From an uncultured Porphyromonadaceae bacterium (GTDB taxonomy: Bacteria > Bacteroidota > Bacteroidia > Bacteroidales > Muribaculaceae), in NCBI GenBank assembly GCA_938027385.1, contig CALJBF010000059.1:1-17352 (forward strand): a DNA stretch of 17,352 nt. Reading direction: 5' to 3'. Every line of letters starts with the position of its first letter. The stretch's first letter is position 1. Below, one piece after another: positions 1 to 7,918 of this stretch. The notes under the pieces were generated by a model that was given only the letters and a program-made list of their open reading frames with translations, was not told the DNA's origin and did not search any database. The position numbers and the translations under genes were made by a program.

Positions 1-1
1 C

Positions 2-2506
2 AACTTCCAGGGTTGCGGTTTCGAGACTCTGCGTTTCCCCGACAGCATGGAGCGCATGAAAGGCCAGCGCAACTTTGCCAACTGCGAGAAACTCACCACC
101 GTGGTTCTCGGCAAGAATCTGACGCAGATCTATGCCTCGTCTGAATCTGCCGGCATCAATACCACCAACAAGAGCTATACGTTCTACGGCTGTACGGCTC
201 TCGACAATGTAACCGTACCCTCGGGTCTGACACTCCTTACAGGTTCGCATCTGTTCGAGGGGTGCCCGGTCAGCAACCTTACGTTCGAGGAACCCGCCAC
301 CATCGAGACCATCGCCAAAATGGTGTTCGCCGGCATGACCGAGACCACCGAGGTGACCCTCCCCGCGTCGCTGCGCAACCTCTACTACCGCGCGTTCTAC
401 AACAATCCCAAACTCGAGAAGGTCACATTCACCGCTCCGCTGGCCGATGAAGGGGTGTATGACGAAGCTTTCATCAGCTGTCCGGCCCTCACCACCGTGA
501 ACATGCCCGACGAGTTCAAGGCCATCGGCAACCGCTGGTTCCACAAGTGCACCGCGCTTACCGACTTCACCATGCCCCGCGACCTCGCCACAATCGGCCG
601 CAGCGCGTTCTACGGCTCGGGTCTGAAGAACCTTACGTTCAACGAGAAACTCGTGGAGCTCGGCGACTCGTGCCTCTTCCAGCGCACCGACGTGAAACCG
701 GTGTTCCCCAAGACACTGCGCCGCATCGGCTCATACAACTTCCACAGCAACATGAACGTCACCTCGGGCGTGTTCGACACCCCCGTGCTTGAGGAGATCG
801 GAGCCTATGCCTTCTACGGCTGCCCGATGACCTCTATCGACCTCGACAATACTCAGGTGAAATCCATCGGCACATTCGCGTTCTATCACCGCAAGGGTGA
901 GTCGCTGATCGCCGACATCAAACTGCCCCCCACACTCGAGACCATGGGTAACTCGAGTATCGCCAACTCTGATGTCTGCAAGCGCATCATCTTCAGCAGC
1001 ATCAATCCGCCCGACGTAGGCAACAGCAACTGCGCTTTCGGCGGCACTGAACAGGAGATCTACACCAACGCCGTGATATATGTTCCCCCCATGTCGTATG
1101 ACGCATACCGCTCGACAGCGCATATCAGCCGTTTCTATATCCTGAACGACGACCTGCGCGACAACGTGCGCCGCATCACCGACATCGTGCTCAGCCAGAC
1201 CGAGATCTCGCGCTGGATTCCCTGCGACGACGAACTCCTCACCGCCACCGTGTCGCATCTCGGCGAGGTAATCGGCGACGCCGAGGTGACATGGGAGTCG
1301 ACAGACCCCTCGGTAGTGACCGTCGACGAGACCGGCACCCTGAGTTTCAAGACCGCCGGCACCGCTTTCGTCTATGCACACTACAACGACCCCGTCTACG
1401 GCAAGCTCACCGCAACCTGCCGCGTCAATGTCTATGACCACTATTATGACCTCACGCTCGACGAACCCGTGGTGATGTACGTCGGCGACTCGCAGACCAT
1501 GGTCGCCCATGCCACAGAGGTACCTGCCGACGTTTACGTGGATAACGCCACATACACCTGGCAGAGCGCCGACACCGACAAACTCGCCATCGACGCCGAC
1601 GGAAATGTCACCGCCCTCGCCCCCGGCATCATCGCCGTGACAGTCCGCTGGACCGACCCCGACGGCGTGGCACATGAGGCATCGCGCGACGTCACCGTAA
1701 TGCCCGAGTTCAGCGTCGACTTCGGCGACGAGCACTCGATCTGGATGTACACCGGCGACATCACACGCCTCACCAAGGCTGTGGCCACATTCCGCGGCGA
1801 GCCTGTCGAGAACAGCAAGCTCACCTGGCAGTCGGCCGACAACGAGGTGGCTCCCGTGTCCGCCGACGGCAGCATCTACGGCCGCACCCCCGGCGTCACC
1901 ATGGTATATGCCATCTTCAACGACGTGAAAGTGCCCTGCACCGTCACCGTAATCGACCCTGCGATGTATAACCTCACCATCGACATGCCCGATGCCAACG
2001 GCCGTCTGCACATCTACGGCCTGAAAGACGCCACCGAGCTTTCATTCATGGGCGACATCGTGTCGGGCAACGACCGTGCCGAACTCTCGGAACTCACACA
2101 CGACGAGACCGACCGCCTTCCCAACGTAGAGACCGTCAACGGCGTGCAGACCTATACCGTAAACGGTCCGCTCGACACCCCGGCTCTCCCTGACAGCGAG
2201 ATCATGGCTCTGGCCGCCGAAACCGGCGACATATCGGGTATAGTGCCCTTCACCGAGGTGCGCGTACGCTACGCTTACAACCAGTCGACAGGCGTTGACG
2301 CCGCCGAGGCCGCATCAGCCGTCAGCCTGGTTGTCGACGGCAATACCGTCACCATTCTCGGCGCCGAGCCCGATGCCGTGGCCGCCATCTTCGACCCCGC
2401 AGGCATGACAGTCTACAGCGGTCTTGAGCGCACCGTCACCATCGGCACACCGGGCGTCTACCTGCTCACCGTGGGCAACGACACATTCAAGTTCGTCATC
2501 AAATAA
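2..2506 (+). CDS. BspA-like leucine-rich repeat surface protein with Ig-like domains and C-terminal sorting domain, 5' end outside the window
   Basis: The reading frame is open to the left edge. Codons from base 2 onward (reading NFQGCGFETLRFPDS) already fit the leucine-rich repeat pattern, so the ATG at 47 is internal and the true start and signal peptide lie outside. To about base 1060 the protein is a run of LRR_5/BspA repeats of the form AF-x-GC-xx-L-xx-V-x-(L/F)P-xx-(L/V)-xx-I. The repeats end at a typical IYVPPMSYDAY segment. Three bacterial Ig-like (Big_2) domains follow at about 1190-1385, 1450-1650 and 1708-1920, each with a TW(E/Q)S-(T/A)D core. After a further beta-rich domain (1966-2280), the last 70 residues form a Por/type IX-like sorting domain ending GVYLLTVGNDTFKFVIK. 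Family knowledge suggests an exported, surface-attached protein that binds host or bacterial ligands; the ligand cannot be told from sequence. It is probably co-transcribed with the paralogue 12 bases downstream. Confidence 0.9.
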   Translation, partial: NFQGCGFETLRFPDSMERMKGQRNFANCEKLTTVVLGKNLTQIYASSESAGINTTNKSYTFYGCTALDNVTVPSGLTLLTGSHLFEGCPVSNLTFEEPATIETIAKMVFAGMTETTEVTLPASLRNLYYRAFYNNPKLEKVTFTAPLADEGVYDEAFISCPALTTVNMPDEFKAIGNRWFHKCTALTDFTMPRDLATIGRSAFYGSGLKNLTFNEKLVELGDSCLFQRTDVKPVFPKTLRRIGSYNFHSNMNVTSGVFDTPVLEEIGAYAFYGCPMTSIDLDNTQVKSIGTFAFYHRKGESLIADIKLPPTLETMGNSSIANSDVCKRIIFSSINPPDVGNSNCAFGGTEQEIYTNAVIYVPPMSYDAYRSTAHISRFYILNDDLRDNVRRITDIVLSQTEISRWIPCDDELLTATVSHLGEVIGDAEVTWESTDPSVVTVDETGTLSFKTAGTAFVYAHYNDPVYGKLTATCRVNVYDHYYDLTLDEPVVMYVGDSQTMVAHATEVPADVYVDNATYTWQSADTDKLAIDADGNVTALAPGIIAVTVRWTDPDGVAHEASRDVTVMPEFSVDFGDEHSIWMYTGDITRLTKAVATFRGEPVENSKLTWQSADNEVAPVSADGSIYGRTPGVTMVYAIFNDVKVPCTVTVIDPAMYNLTIDMPDANGRLHIYGLKDATELSFMGDIVSGNDRAELSELTHDETDRLPNVETVNGVQTYTVNGPLDTPALPDSEIMALAAETGDISGIVPFTEVRVRYAYNQSTGVDAAEAASAVSLVVDGNTVTILGAEPDAVAAIFDPAGMTVYSGLERTVTIGTPGVYLLTVGNDTFKFVIK

Positions 2507-2518
2507 CAGATCACAACG

Positions 2519-5035
2519 ATGAAAAAACATATATTCACAACGTTGGCCGCGGCGGTGATGTGTGCCGGTCTCTCGTCTGTGGCAAACGCCCAGATCACCG
2601 CTGCCGACAACAACGCATACTTCTATGTCGACGGCCTGAGGTATAATCTTACCGTGACCGGCGGCACAAGTGCCAAAGATCCCGCGGTTGCGACCGCAGG
2701 TGTGGTTTATGACCTCTCCAACAGCGGACACAACTACCGCAACATCAGCGGTGAGATCAATATCCCCTCTTCGGTAACTTATAAGGATACCGAGGTTCCC
2801 GTTACAATCATCTATGCTTCGGCTTTCGCCAACAACAGCACTATCACTAAAGTGACAGTCCCCGCGTCAGTGACCACGCTGAATGCCAGCGTGTTCAAGA
2901 ACGCCACAGCGCTGCGCGAGGTGATTCTGAGCGGCTCGAATATCACTACACTCTACGCCAACCTTTTCCAGGGGTGTACCGAGCTGTTGCGCGTCGATTT
3001 CCCCGCAAGCGTCACAAGATGGTACACCACTCAGGCTTTCGAGGGGTGCGCCAAACTCAAGAGTGTCACCTTTCCCGAGAACTCGCAGCTTGTCACCGTG
3101 TCCGACGGCTCGTATTCCGTTTCCGGAAATAAGGTTACCTGCACCGGTGCGTTCAACGGGTGTGTCGCGCTGAAGAGCTTTACCTTCCCCGCATCGGTAA
3201 AGACCGTTTCGGCCTCGGGCATGTTCTACAACAGCGGCGTCACCGCCGTGACGTTCGCTGACAACCGCGATGTCGAGACAATCGACCCCGCCAAGTCCTC
3301 GACATGGCTCCGTGTGTCGGGTACCTACCTCTTCGCAGGCGCACAGGAACTCCGCACCGTGTCGTTCCCGACATATATCGACTATCTGGGCACCACCTCG
3401 GCTGACAATTACATGTTCTACAACTGTCAGGCGCTGAAAAACGTGCTGTTCCCCGACGATTGCGTCATCAACACCGTAGGCAACCGTTTCATGGCGTACT
3501 GCCCCATCGCATCGGTGAAACTGCCCGATACCCTCAAGACTCTCGGCACTTATGCGTTCCAGGGGTGTGAGGGGCTGAAACACTTCACGGTTCCCGCAAG
3601 CGTCACAGTCGTGCCCGAGGGGTGTTTCAACAGATGCACATCGCTTGAAGGGGTTGATTTCCCCGAGGGGCTGACATCAATGGGAGCATACGTGTTCTCA
3701 TACTGCTCAGCACTGAAATCAATGGTAATTCCTGAGGGCGTGAAAGAGATGGGTACGTATCCGTTCTCTTATTGCGAGAACTTCGAGACACTTGTGTTGC
3801 CCTCGACCCTCACCACTGCCGGTTATCTGTTCAATGCTGACTGTGCCGCAGTGAAAACCATTGTGGCCCGCGCTGCCGTGCCCAGCTCGGTAAGCATCAA
3901 TAATGCTCAGGCCTGGGCAAAGGCAGTCAAGATCTATGTGCCGTCAGAGGATGCAAAGACCGCCTATCTCAAAAAGACGGGTTGGAAGAATGTTTCTGCT
4001 GGCCAGTATCTCGTTGTAGGCACACTCACGATGCCTGTCGAGGCCACGATGTATCTCAACGAGGTGAGCGCCCTCGTAACCGAGACCACGAACAAGATTG
4101 ATTCTTCGGTGCCCGAGCTTCCCATCGTATGGAAAAGCTCGAACCCCGAGGTTGCCTCGGTTGACGCGCAGGGCCGCATCACGGCACATGCCGTTACCGG
4201 CGACACCCCCGTCACCATCACCGGCAGTTACTGGGGTGTGGAGCAGACCTGTGAGGTTACGGTGAAAGAGAATCCGTTCATCATCACCCCCAAGGAGATG
4301 ACCATGAACCTCGGCAATGTGCTCGCTCCCGATATCACGCTGGCACTCAACGGCAACACCACCGGCGAGACACTTCCCGCCAATCCGGTCTACACGCTTG
4401 TGAGCGCCGACTCCGCCGTTGTCGAGATTACCGAGGCCGGTCAGCTCAAGGGCCTGCAGTACGGCGTCACCACCGTCACCGCCACCTACCGCGGTGAGAG
4501 CAAGGATTTCACCGTCTACGTTCAGCCCGTGGGTGAGTTTGAAATGGATCCTGCCCTTAGTGTCATGGCCGGTAAAGCCATCACACTCGCTCCGAGAATC
4601 ACCGACGGTGACGAGACACTGCCCGTTGACCCCTCTGTGGTGAAATGGAGTGTGTCTAATGACAAGAAACTCTTTGTCTCGGCCGACGGCCAGCTTTTCG
4701 GTCTTGAGGCCGGGAAGAATCTCGTGCTGTCAGGCGATTATTACGGCAAAGACGTAGCGTGCATCGTCACCGTTACCGAGAACACCGACCCCGACGCGCC
4801 GCAGGCCCGCGACCACGAGCTAACCATCCACATGCCCCAGGCTCTGGGCCAGGTGACCGTGCTCAACGCCACACGCAGCACCGTTGTCGAGTTTGACGCC
4901 CACGAAGGCAGCGCGCTCAGCACCGCACAGCACAACGACCGCGATATCACCGGCGACCTCAACAACAACCGTTACACCGTCAGCAAGGCTCCCGAGGCAC
5001 CCAGTGTCATCACCGCCACCTTCAACGGCAAGTAA
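2519..5035 (+). CDS. BspA-like leucine-rich repeat surface protein with Ig-like domains, no sorting domain
   Basis: 838 residues. The start is set by a clear signal peptide (MKKHIFTTLAAAVMCAGL, probable cleavage after SVANA), 12 bases after the previous stop and with no obvious ribosome binding site. Residues about 78-465 are LRR_5/BspA repeats with recurring F(Q/E/N)GC and FPxSV motifs, closing with the usual IYVPSEDAKTAYLKKTGW segment. Three Big_2-like Ig domains follow at about 504-587, 588-669 and 670-754. Residues 765-838 align with the pre-terminal domain of the upstream paralogue (HELTIHMP here, YNLTIDMP there), but translation stops at TATFNGK, where the paralogue continues into its type IX-like sorting domain. 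Bases 5036-5076 in other frames encode no sorting motif, so I see no simple frameshift. The product is exported, but its attachment route is unclear. Likely role: surface or periplasmic adhesin-like protein (family inference). Transcription ends at the hairpin at 5077. Confidence 0.9.
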   Translation: MKKHIFTTLAAAVMCAGLSSVANAQITAADNNAYFYVDGLRYNLTVTGGTSAKDPAVATAGVVYDLSNSGHNYRNISGEINIPSSVTYKDTEVPVTIIYASAFANNSTITKVTVPASVTTLNASVFKNATALREVILSGSNITTLYANLFQGCTELLRVDFPASVTRWYTTQAFEGCAKLKSVTFPENSQLVTVSDGSYSVSGNKVTCTGAFNGCVALKSFTFPASVKTVSASGMFYNSGVTAVTFADNRDVETIDPAKSSTWLRVSGTYLFAGAQELRTVSFPTYIDYLGTTSADNYMFYNCQALKNVLFPDDCVINTVGNRFMAYCPIASVKLPDTLKTLGTYAFQGCEGLKHFTVPASVTVVPEGCFNRCTSLEGVDFPEGLTSMGAYVFSYCSALKSMVIPEGVKEMGTYPFSYCENFETLVLPSTLTTAGYLFNADCAAVKTIVARAAVPSSVSINNAQAWAKAVKIYVPSEDAKTAYLKKTGWKNVSAGQYLVVGTLTMPVEATMYLNEVSALVTETTNKIDSSVPELPIVWKSSNPEVASVDAQGRITAHAVTGDTPVTITGSYWGVEQTCEVTVKENPFIITPKEMTMNLGNVLAPDITLALNGNTTGETLPANPVYTLVSADSAVVEITEAGQLKGLQYGVTTVTATYRGESKDFTVYVQPVGEFEMDPALSVMAGKAITLAPRITDGDETLPVDPSVVKWSVSNDKKLFVSADGQLFGLEAGKNLVLSGDYYGKDVACIVTVTENTDPDAPQARDHELTIHMPQALGQVTVLNATRSTVVEFDAHEGSALSTAQHNDRDITGDLNNNRYTVSKAPEAPSVITATFNGK

Positions 5036-5076
5036 CCCCGTTCACCGCGCCTCCCCGGCGCCCCGATAATACCCCG

Positions 5077-5118
5077 GACCACGGCACCGTCACCACGGCT
5101 GCCGTGGTCTGTGTTTTT
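5077..5118 (+). terminator. Intrinsic terminator after the leucine-rich repeat gene pair
   Basis: A perfect 10-bp stem (GACCACGGCA at 5077-5086, TGCCGTGGTC at 5100-5109) carries an inner CCGT/ACGG extension inside the loop and is followed by TGTGTTTTT. It starts 41 bases after the stop codon and fits a rho-independent terminator for the tandem leucine-rich repeat genes. Confidence 0.85.
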
Positions 5119-5127
5119 AAAGCCCCG

Positions 5128-5289
5128 GACGAACCTGATAAACCAGTTATTTTTAAATTCGGATGTATTTAAAGAACCAGACGAACCAGATGAACCAGGC
5201 CAGGGCTTTTGCGTATAGAGTGGGCTGGTTCTCCTGCTTCCCCTGGTTCTTGACTGTCCCCCTGCCGTCTGGTTCTTCATTACCTGGTT
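5128..5289. repeat. Cluster of AACCAG direct repeats facing inverted CTGGTT copies
   Basis: Four copies of AACCAG (5141, 5175, 5184, 5193) are followed, after about 26 bases, by four inverted copies CTGGTT (5225, 5243, 5269, 5284). A 19-base unit beginning GACGAACC occurs at 5128-5146 and again at 5180-5198 with 17 of 19 matches. A perfect 12-base inverted pair, AAGAACCAGACG (5172-5183) and CGTCTGGTTCTT (5266-5277), encloses the core, and a second 8-base pair GAACCAGG/CCTGGTTC (5192-5199, 5242-5249) nests inside it. The element lies between a terminator and the next promoter and codes for nothing I recognise. It could be a REP/MITE-like palindromic element, a multi-site operator, or part of a folded RNA. 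Seen: the repeats. Inferred: any role. Confidence 0.6.
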
Positions 5290-5297
5290 GGTCATGT

Positions 5298-5328
5298 TTT
5301 GGCATTCAGGGCATTTTTTGTAATTTTG
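5298..5328 (+). promoter_or_regulatory. Bacteroidetes-type promoter of the beta-glucosidase gene
   Basis: TTTG at 5298-5301 and TAATTTTG at 5321-5328 are separated by 19 bases. This matches the Bacteroidetes housekeeping promoter (-33 TTTG, -7 TAnnTTTG). Transcription would start near 5335, giving an untranslated leader of about 70 bases before the ATG at 5408. The AACCAG repeat cluster ends 9 bases upstream, so it is well placed to influence this promoter. Confidence 0.75.
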
Positions 5329-5407
5329 CAATGCAGTGTGCCCCCCTCGGTTTTCCCGGCATCATGCCATCACATTTCTTACGATATTAATCTTTCCTTA
5401 AGTCAAA

Positions 5408-7702
5408 ATGAAAATACGTCATGTCTTGATCTCAGCCTTGCTGATGTCGGCCTCTTGCTCTCTTGCCGCTGTTGAACGCCCTGACTCGGTTGAAATGAAC
5501 CGGTTTATCGACGACCTTATGTCGCGGATGACCCTCCGCGAAAAACTCGGTCAGCTCAATCTGCTTAACTCCGGAGCGGTAACCACCGGCGCATCGGCGC
5601 AGACCACAGACTTCGCTCAGAAAATCATCTCAGGCGAATGTGGTGCTATTATCAACGCCCGAGGAGTCGAATCAATCCGCGAACTTCAGGATCTGGCCGT
5701 TAAAAAGACACGTCTGGGCATTCCCCTGCTTTTCGGCCTGGATGTGGTGCACGGTTACAAGACCATTTTCCCGATTCCCCTGGCTCTGTCGTGCTCATGG
5801 AACCTCGACGCCATCGAGGAGACCGCGCGGGTGTCGGCACGAGAGGCGTCAGCCGACGGCATCGCCTGGACGTACAGTCCGATGGTCGACATCAGCCGCG
5901 ATCCGCGCTGGGGTCGTGTGGCTGAAGGTGCCGGTGAAGACCCCTATCTCGGTTCGTGCGTGGCGAAGGCATGGGTGCGCGGCTATCAGGGCACCGGTCT
6001 GGCCGACAAGCACAATATCATGGCCTGCGTGAAACATTTCGCGCTTTACGGCGCGTCAGAGGCCGGGCGTGATTATAATACCGTCGACATGAGCCGCCCG
6101 ATGATGTACAACTTCTATTTCCCGCCCTATAAGGCCGGCGCAGAGGCCGGGGCAGGCAGTTTCATGTCGTCGTTCAACACAATCGACTTCGTGCCTGCCA
6201 CGGCCAACCGGTGGCTGCTGACCGATGTGCTCCGCGACCAGTGGGGTTTCAACGGTTTCGTCGTCACTGACTACACCGCCATCATGGAGATGCAGGCCCA
6301 CGGGCTCGGTGACCTCGAGGAGTGTTCGGTGCGTGCGCTGCGCGCCGGGGTGGATCTCGACATGATTGCCGAGGGATTTACCGGAACTCTTGAGCACGCC
6401 CTCCGTCAGGGTAAGATATCAGAGCAGGATATCGACACGGCCTGCCGCCGCATGCTCCGTGCGAAATATGAGCTCGGCCTCTTCAAAGACCCATATCTGC
6501 GCATCGACCCCAAGCGTGCGGCCACTGATATTTTCACCCGCGAATCACGCGACAAAGCCCGTAAAATCGCTGCCGAAACTTTCGTCCTGCTTAAAAACGA
6601 CGGCATACTCCCGCTGCAGCCCGGCACGCGCATTGCAGTCGTGGGGCCATACGCCAACAGTCATACCAACCTCGAGGGGACATGGGCGGTAGCCGCTGAC
6701 GGCACCCGTTACCCCACGATCTACGAGGCTTTCGGCGAAATCGCAGGCAAGGAGAATGTGCGTTATGCAATGGGGTCGCGTGTGAGCGATAACCCGCGCA
6801 TGGCCTCGGTCACGGCGGCCTTCGACCGTGAGTGCCCGACAACGCTCACCGACCGGGAACTCATCGACCAGGCGGTAGAGACCGCTCAGTGGGCCGATGT
6901 AATCGTGGCCGCAGTCGGCGAGACCGGTGATTTCAGCGGCGAATCGGGCAGTATGGTCAGCATCGAGCTGCAACCCCTGCAGCAACGCCTGCTGAAAGCG
7001 CTCAAGGCCACGGGCAAGCCGATTGTAATGCTCAATTTTGCCGGACGCCCCACTATCCTTACCTGGGAGAACGATAATCTTGACGCGATACTGAACGTCT
7101 GGTTCGGCGGCTCGGAAATGGCAGGTGCCATCACTGACGTGGTGTTCGGCAAGACATCGCCGTCAGGCAAGATTACCATGACCTTTCCCCGTGCCCTGGG
7201 GCAGATACCGATCTATTATAACCACCTGAACACAGGGCGCCCCATGGTCGACGACAACGACCCCGCATTCACACGCTACCTCTCGAACTACATCGACGTC
7301 TCCAACGCGCCGCTTTTCCCGTTCGGCTACGGACTCAGCTACACCACGTTTGAATATTCCGACTTTGCCCTCTCGGCCGACGAGATGACAGCCGACGGCA
7401 CCGTTACGGCTACGGTAACGGTCACAAACACCGGCGCACGCGATGCCGACGAGGTTGTGCAGCTTTATATCCGCGACCTTGCCGCAACATCGTCGCGCCC
7501 CGTAAAGGAACTCAAGGGATTCAGCCGCATAAGTCTTAAAGCCGGTGAAAGCAGGCAGATAAGTTTCCCCATCACCGCCGAAGAACTCAGTTACTACAAC
7601 TATGACCTCGATTACGTGTGCGAACCCGGCCTGTTCCACGTCACCGTCGGTCCCAACAGCCGTGAAACACTCGCACCGCTGCAACTGCGTCTGCTCGACT
7701 GA
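5408..7702 (+). CDS. bglX: Periplasmic beta-glucosidase, glycoside hydrolase family 3
   Basis: 764 residues, close to the length of E. coli BglX. Family 3 enzymes of this type remove terminal beta-linked glucose (or related sugars) from oligosaccharides in the periplasm. The N-terminus is a signal peptide (MKIRHVLISALLMSASCSLA); the Cys at 17 lacks a canonical lipobox, so lipid attachment is uncertain. The GH3 N-terminal barrel shows RWGRVAEGAGEDP (168-179), the conserved KHF (209-211) and the nucleophile motif FVVTDYTAI with Asp288. The alpha/beta C-terminal domain (about 385-620) contains VLLKNDGILPL and a GESGS segment whose Glu512 is the likely acid/base. A fibronectin III-like domain closes the protein (about 675-750, including RPVKELKGF). 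It is a single-gene unit with its own promoter and a hairpin downstream. No SusC/SusD genes adjoin it here, so its natural glycan cannot be inferred. Confidence 0.95.
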   Translation: MKIRHVLISALLMSASCSLAAVERPDSVEMNRFIDDLMSRMTLREKLGQLNLLNSGAVTTGASAQTTDFAQKIISGECGAIINARGVESIRELQDLAVKKTRLGIPLLFGLDVVHGYKTIFPIPLALSCSWNLDAIEETARVSAREASADGIAWTYSPMVDISRDPRWGRVAEGAGEDPYLGSCVAKAWVRGYQGTGLADKHNIMACVKHFALYGASEAGRDYNTVDMSRPMMYNFYFPPYKAGAEAGAGSFMSSFNTIDFVPATANRWLLTDVLRDQWGFNGFVVTDYTAIMEMQAHGLGDLEECSVRALRAGVDLDMIAEGFTGTLEHALRQGKISEQDIDTACRRMLRAKYELGLFKDPYLRIDPKRAATDIFTRESRDKARKIAAETFVLLKNDGILPLQPGTRIAVVGPYANSHTNLEGTWAVAADGTRYPTIYEAFGEIAGKENVRYAMGSRVSDNPRMASVTAAFDRECPTTLTDRELIDQAVETAQWADVIVAAVGETGDFSGESGSMVSIELQPLQQRLLKALKATGKPIVMLNFAGRPTILTWENDNLDAILNVWFGGSEMAGAITDVVFGKTSPSGKITMTFPRALGQIPIYYNHLNTGRPMVDDNDPAFTRYLSNYIDVSNAPLFPFGYGLSYTTFEYSDFALSADEMTADGTVTATVTVTNTGARDADEVVQLYIRDLAATSSRPVKELKGFSRISLKAGESRQISFPITAEELSYYNYDLDYVCEPGLFHVTVGPNSRETLAPLQLRLLD

Positions 7703-7724
7703 CGCTGCCGTCAGAATATAATAA

Positions 7725-7760
7725 GCGCTGTGCCGTAAAAACTCAGTTACGGCACAGCGC
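7725..7760 (+). terminator. Perfect 14-bp hairpin after bglX
   Basis: GCGCTGTGCCGTAA (7725-7738) pairs perfectly with TTACGGCACAGCGC (7747-7760) around an 8-base loop, 22 bases after the bglX stop. The sequence after the stem has only a weak T run (CTGCTGTCTTG), so this is either a terminator of low U content or an RNA-end-stabilising stem. Confidence 0.65.
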
Positions 7761-7825
7761 CTGCTGTCTTGTGACGGTCAGGATGAGTGCCGAAACGGAG
7801 CGTTATTGCGTTTGTGCGGGTTTGG

Positions 7826-7857
7826 GTTGGTGGATAATGAAAAAATGTGTAATTTTG
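7826..7857 (+). promoter_or_regulatory. Promoter of the prenyl synthase-HAD-ribF operon
   Basis: The -7 element TAATTTTG (7850-7857) matches the Bacteroidetes TAnnTTTG consensus exactly. The best -33 candidate is GTTG at 7826-7829, 20 bases upstream and one base off TTTG. The predicted start is near 7864, leaving a leader of about 55 bases before the ATG at 7919. Confidence 0.6.
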
Positions 7858-7867
7858 CACGAAATTA

Positions 7868-7897
7868 GCCCTAAGGGCGTTTGCGGCGTGTCCGCAA
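7868..7897 (+). other. Two short hairpins in the operon leader
   Basis: GCCC-TAA-GGGC (7868-7878) and TTGCGG-CGTGT-CCGCAA (7881-7897) lie in tandem in the predicted 5' leader of the prenyl synthase gene. They could shape the leader RNA; nothing resembles a known riboswitch. Confidence 0.35.
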
Positions 7898-7918
7898 CCC
7901 CAGACACCATACAGACAG

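Noticed and set aside
731..2011. Long antisense open frame (426 codons) opposite the first leucine-rich repeat gene
   Set aside because: It is rich in Val, Gly, His, Asp and Cys without any domain, and lies opposite a clear repeat-domain gene. It is a GC-driven shadow frame.
2800..3850. Regular recurrence of short motifs (TTCxAGGGGTGT and similar), considered as a DNA repeat array
   Set aside because: They are codons for the FxGC positions of consecutive leucine-rich repeats, with variable spacing, and are not CRISPR or satellite repeats.
4884..5069. Alternative frame running past the stop of the second leucine-rich repeat gene, considered as a frameshifted sorting domain
   Set aside because: The translation is Ser/Thr/Pro-rich and has none of the hydrophobic strand and basic end pattern of the other sorting domains.
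5163..5390. Small + strand open frame of 75 codons between the leucine-rich repeat gene and bglX
   Set aside because: It lies over the inverted repeat cluster and the bglX promoter, has Cys/Phe/Trp-rich low-information sequence and no recognisable motif.
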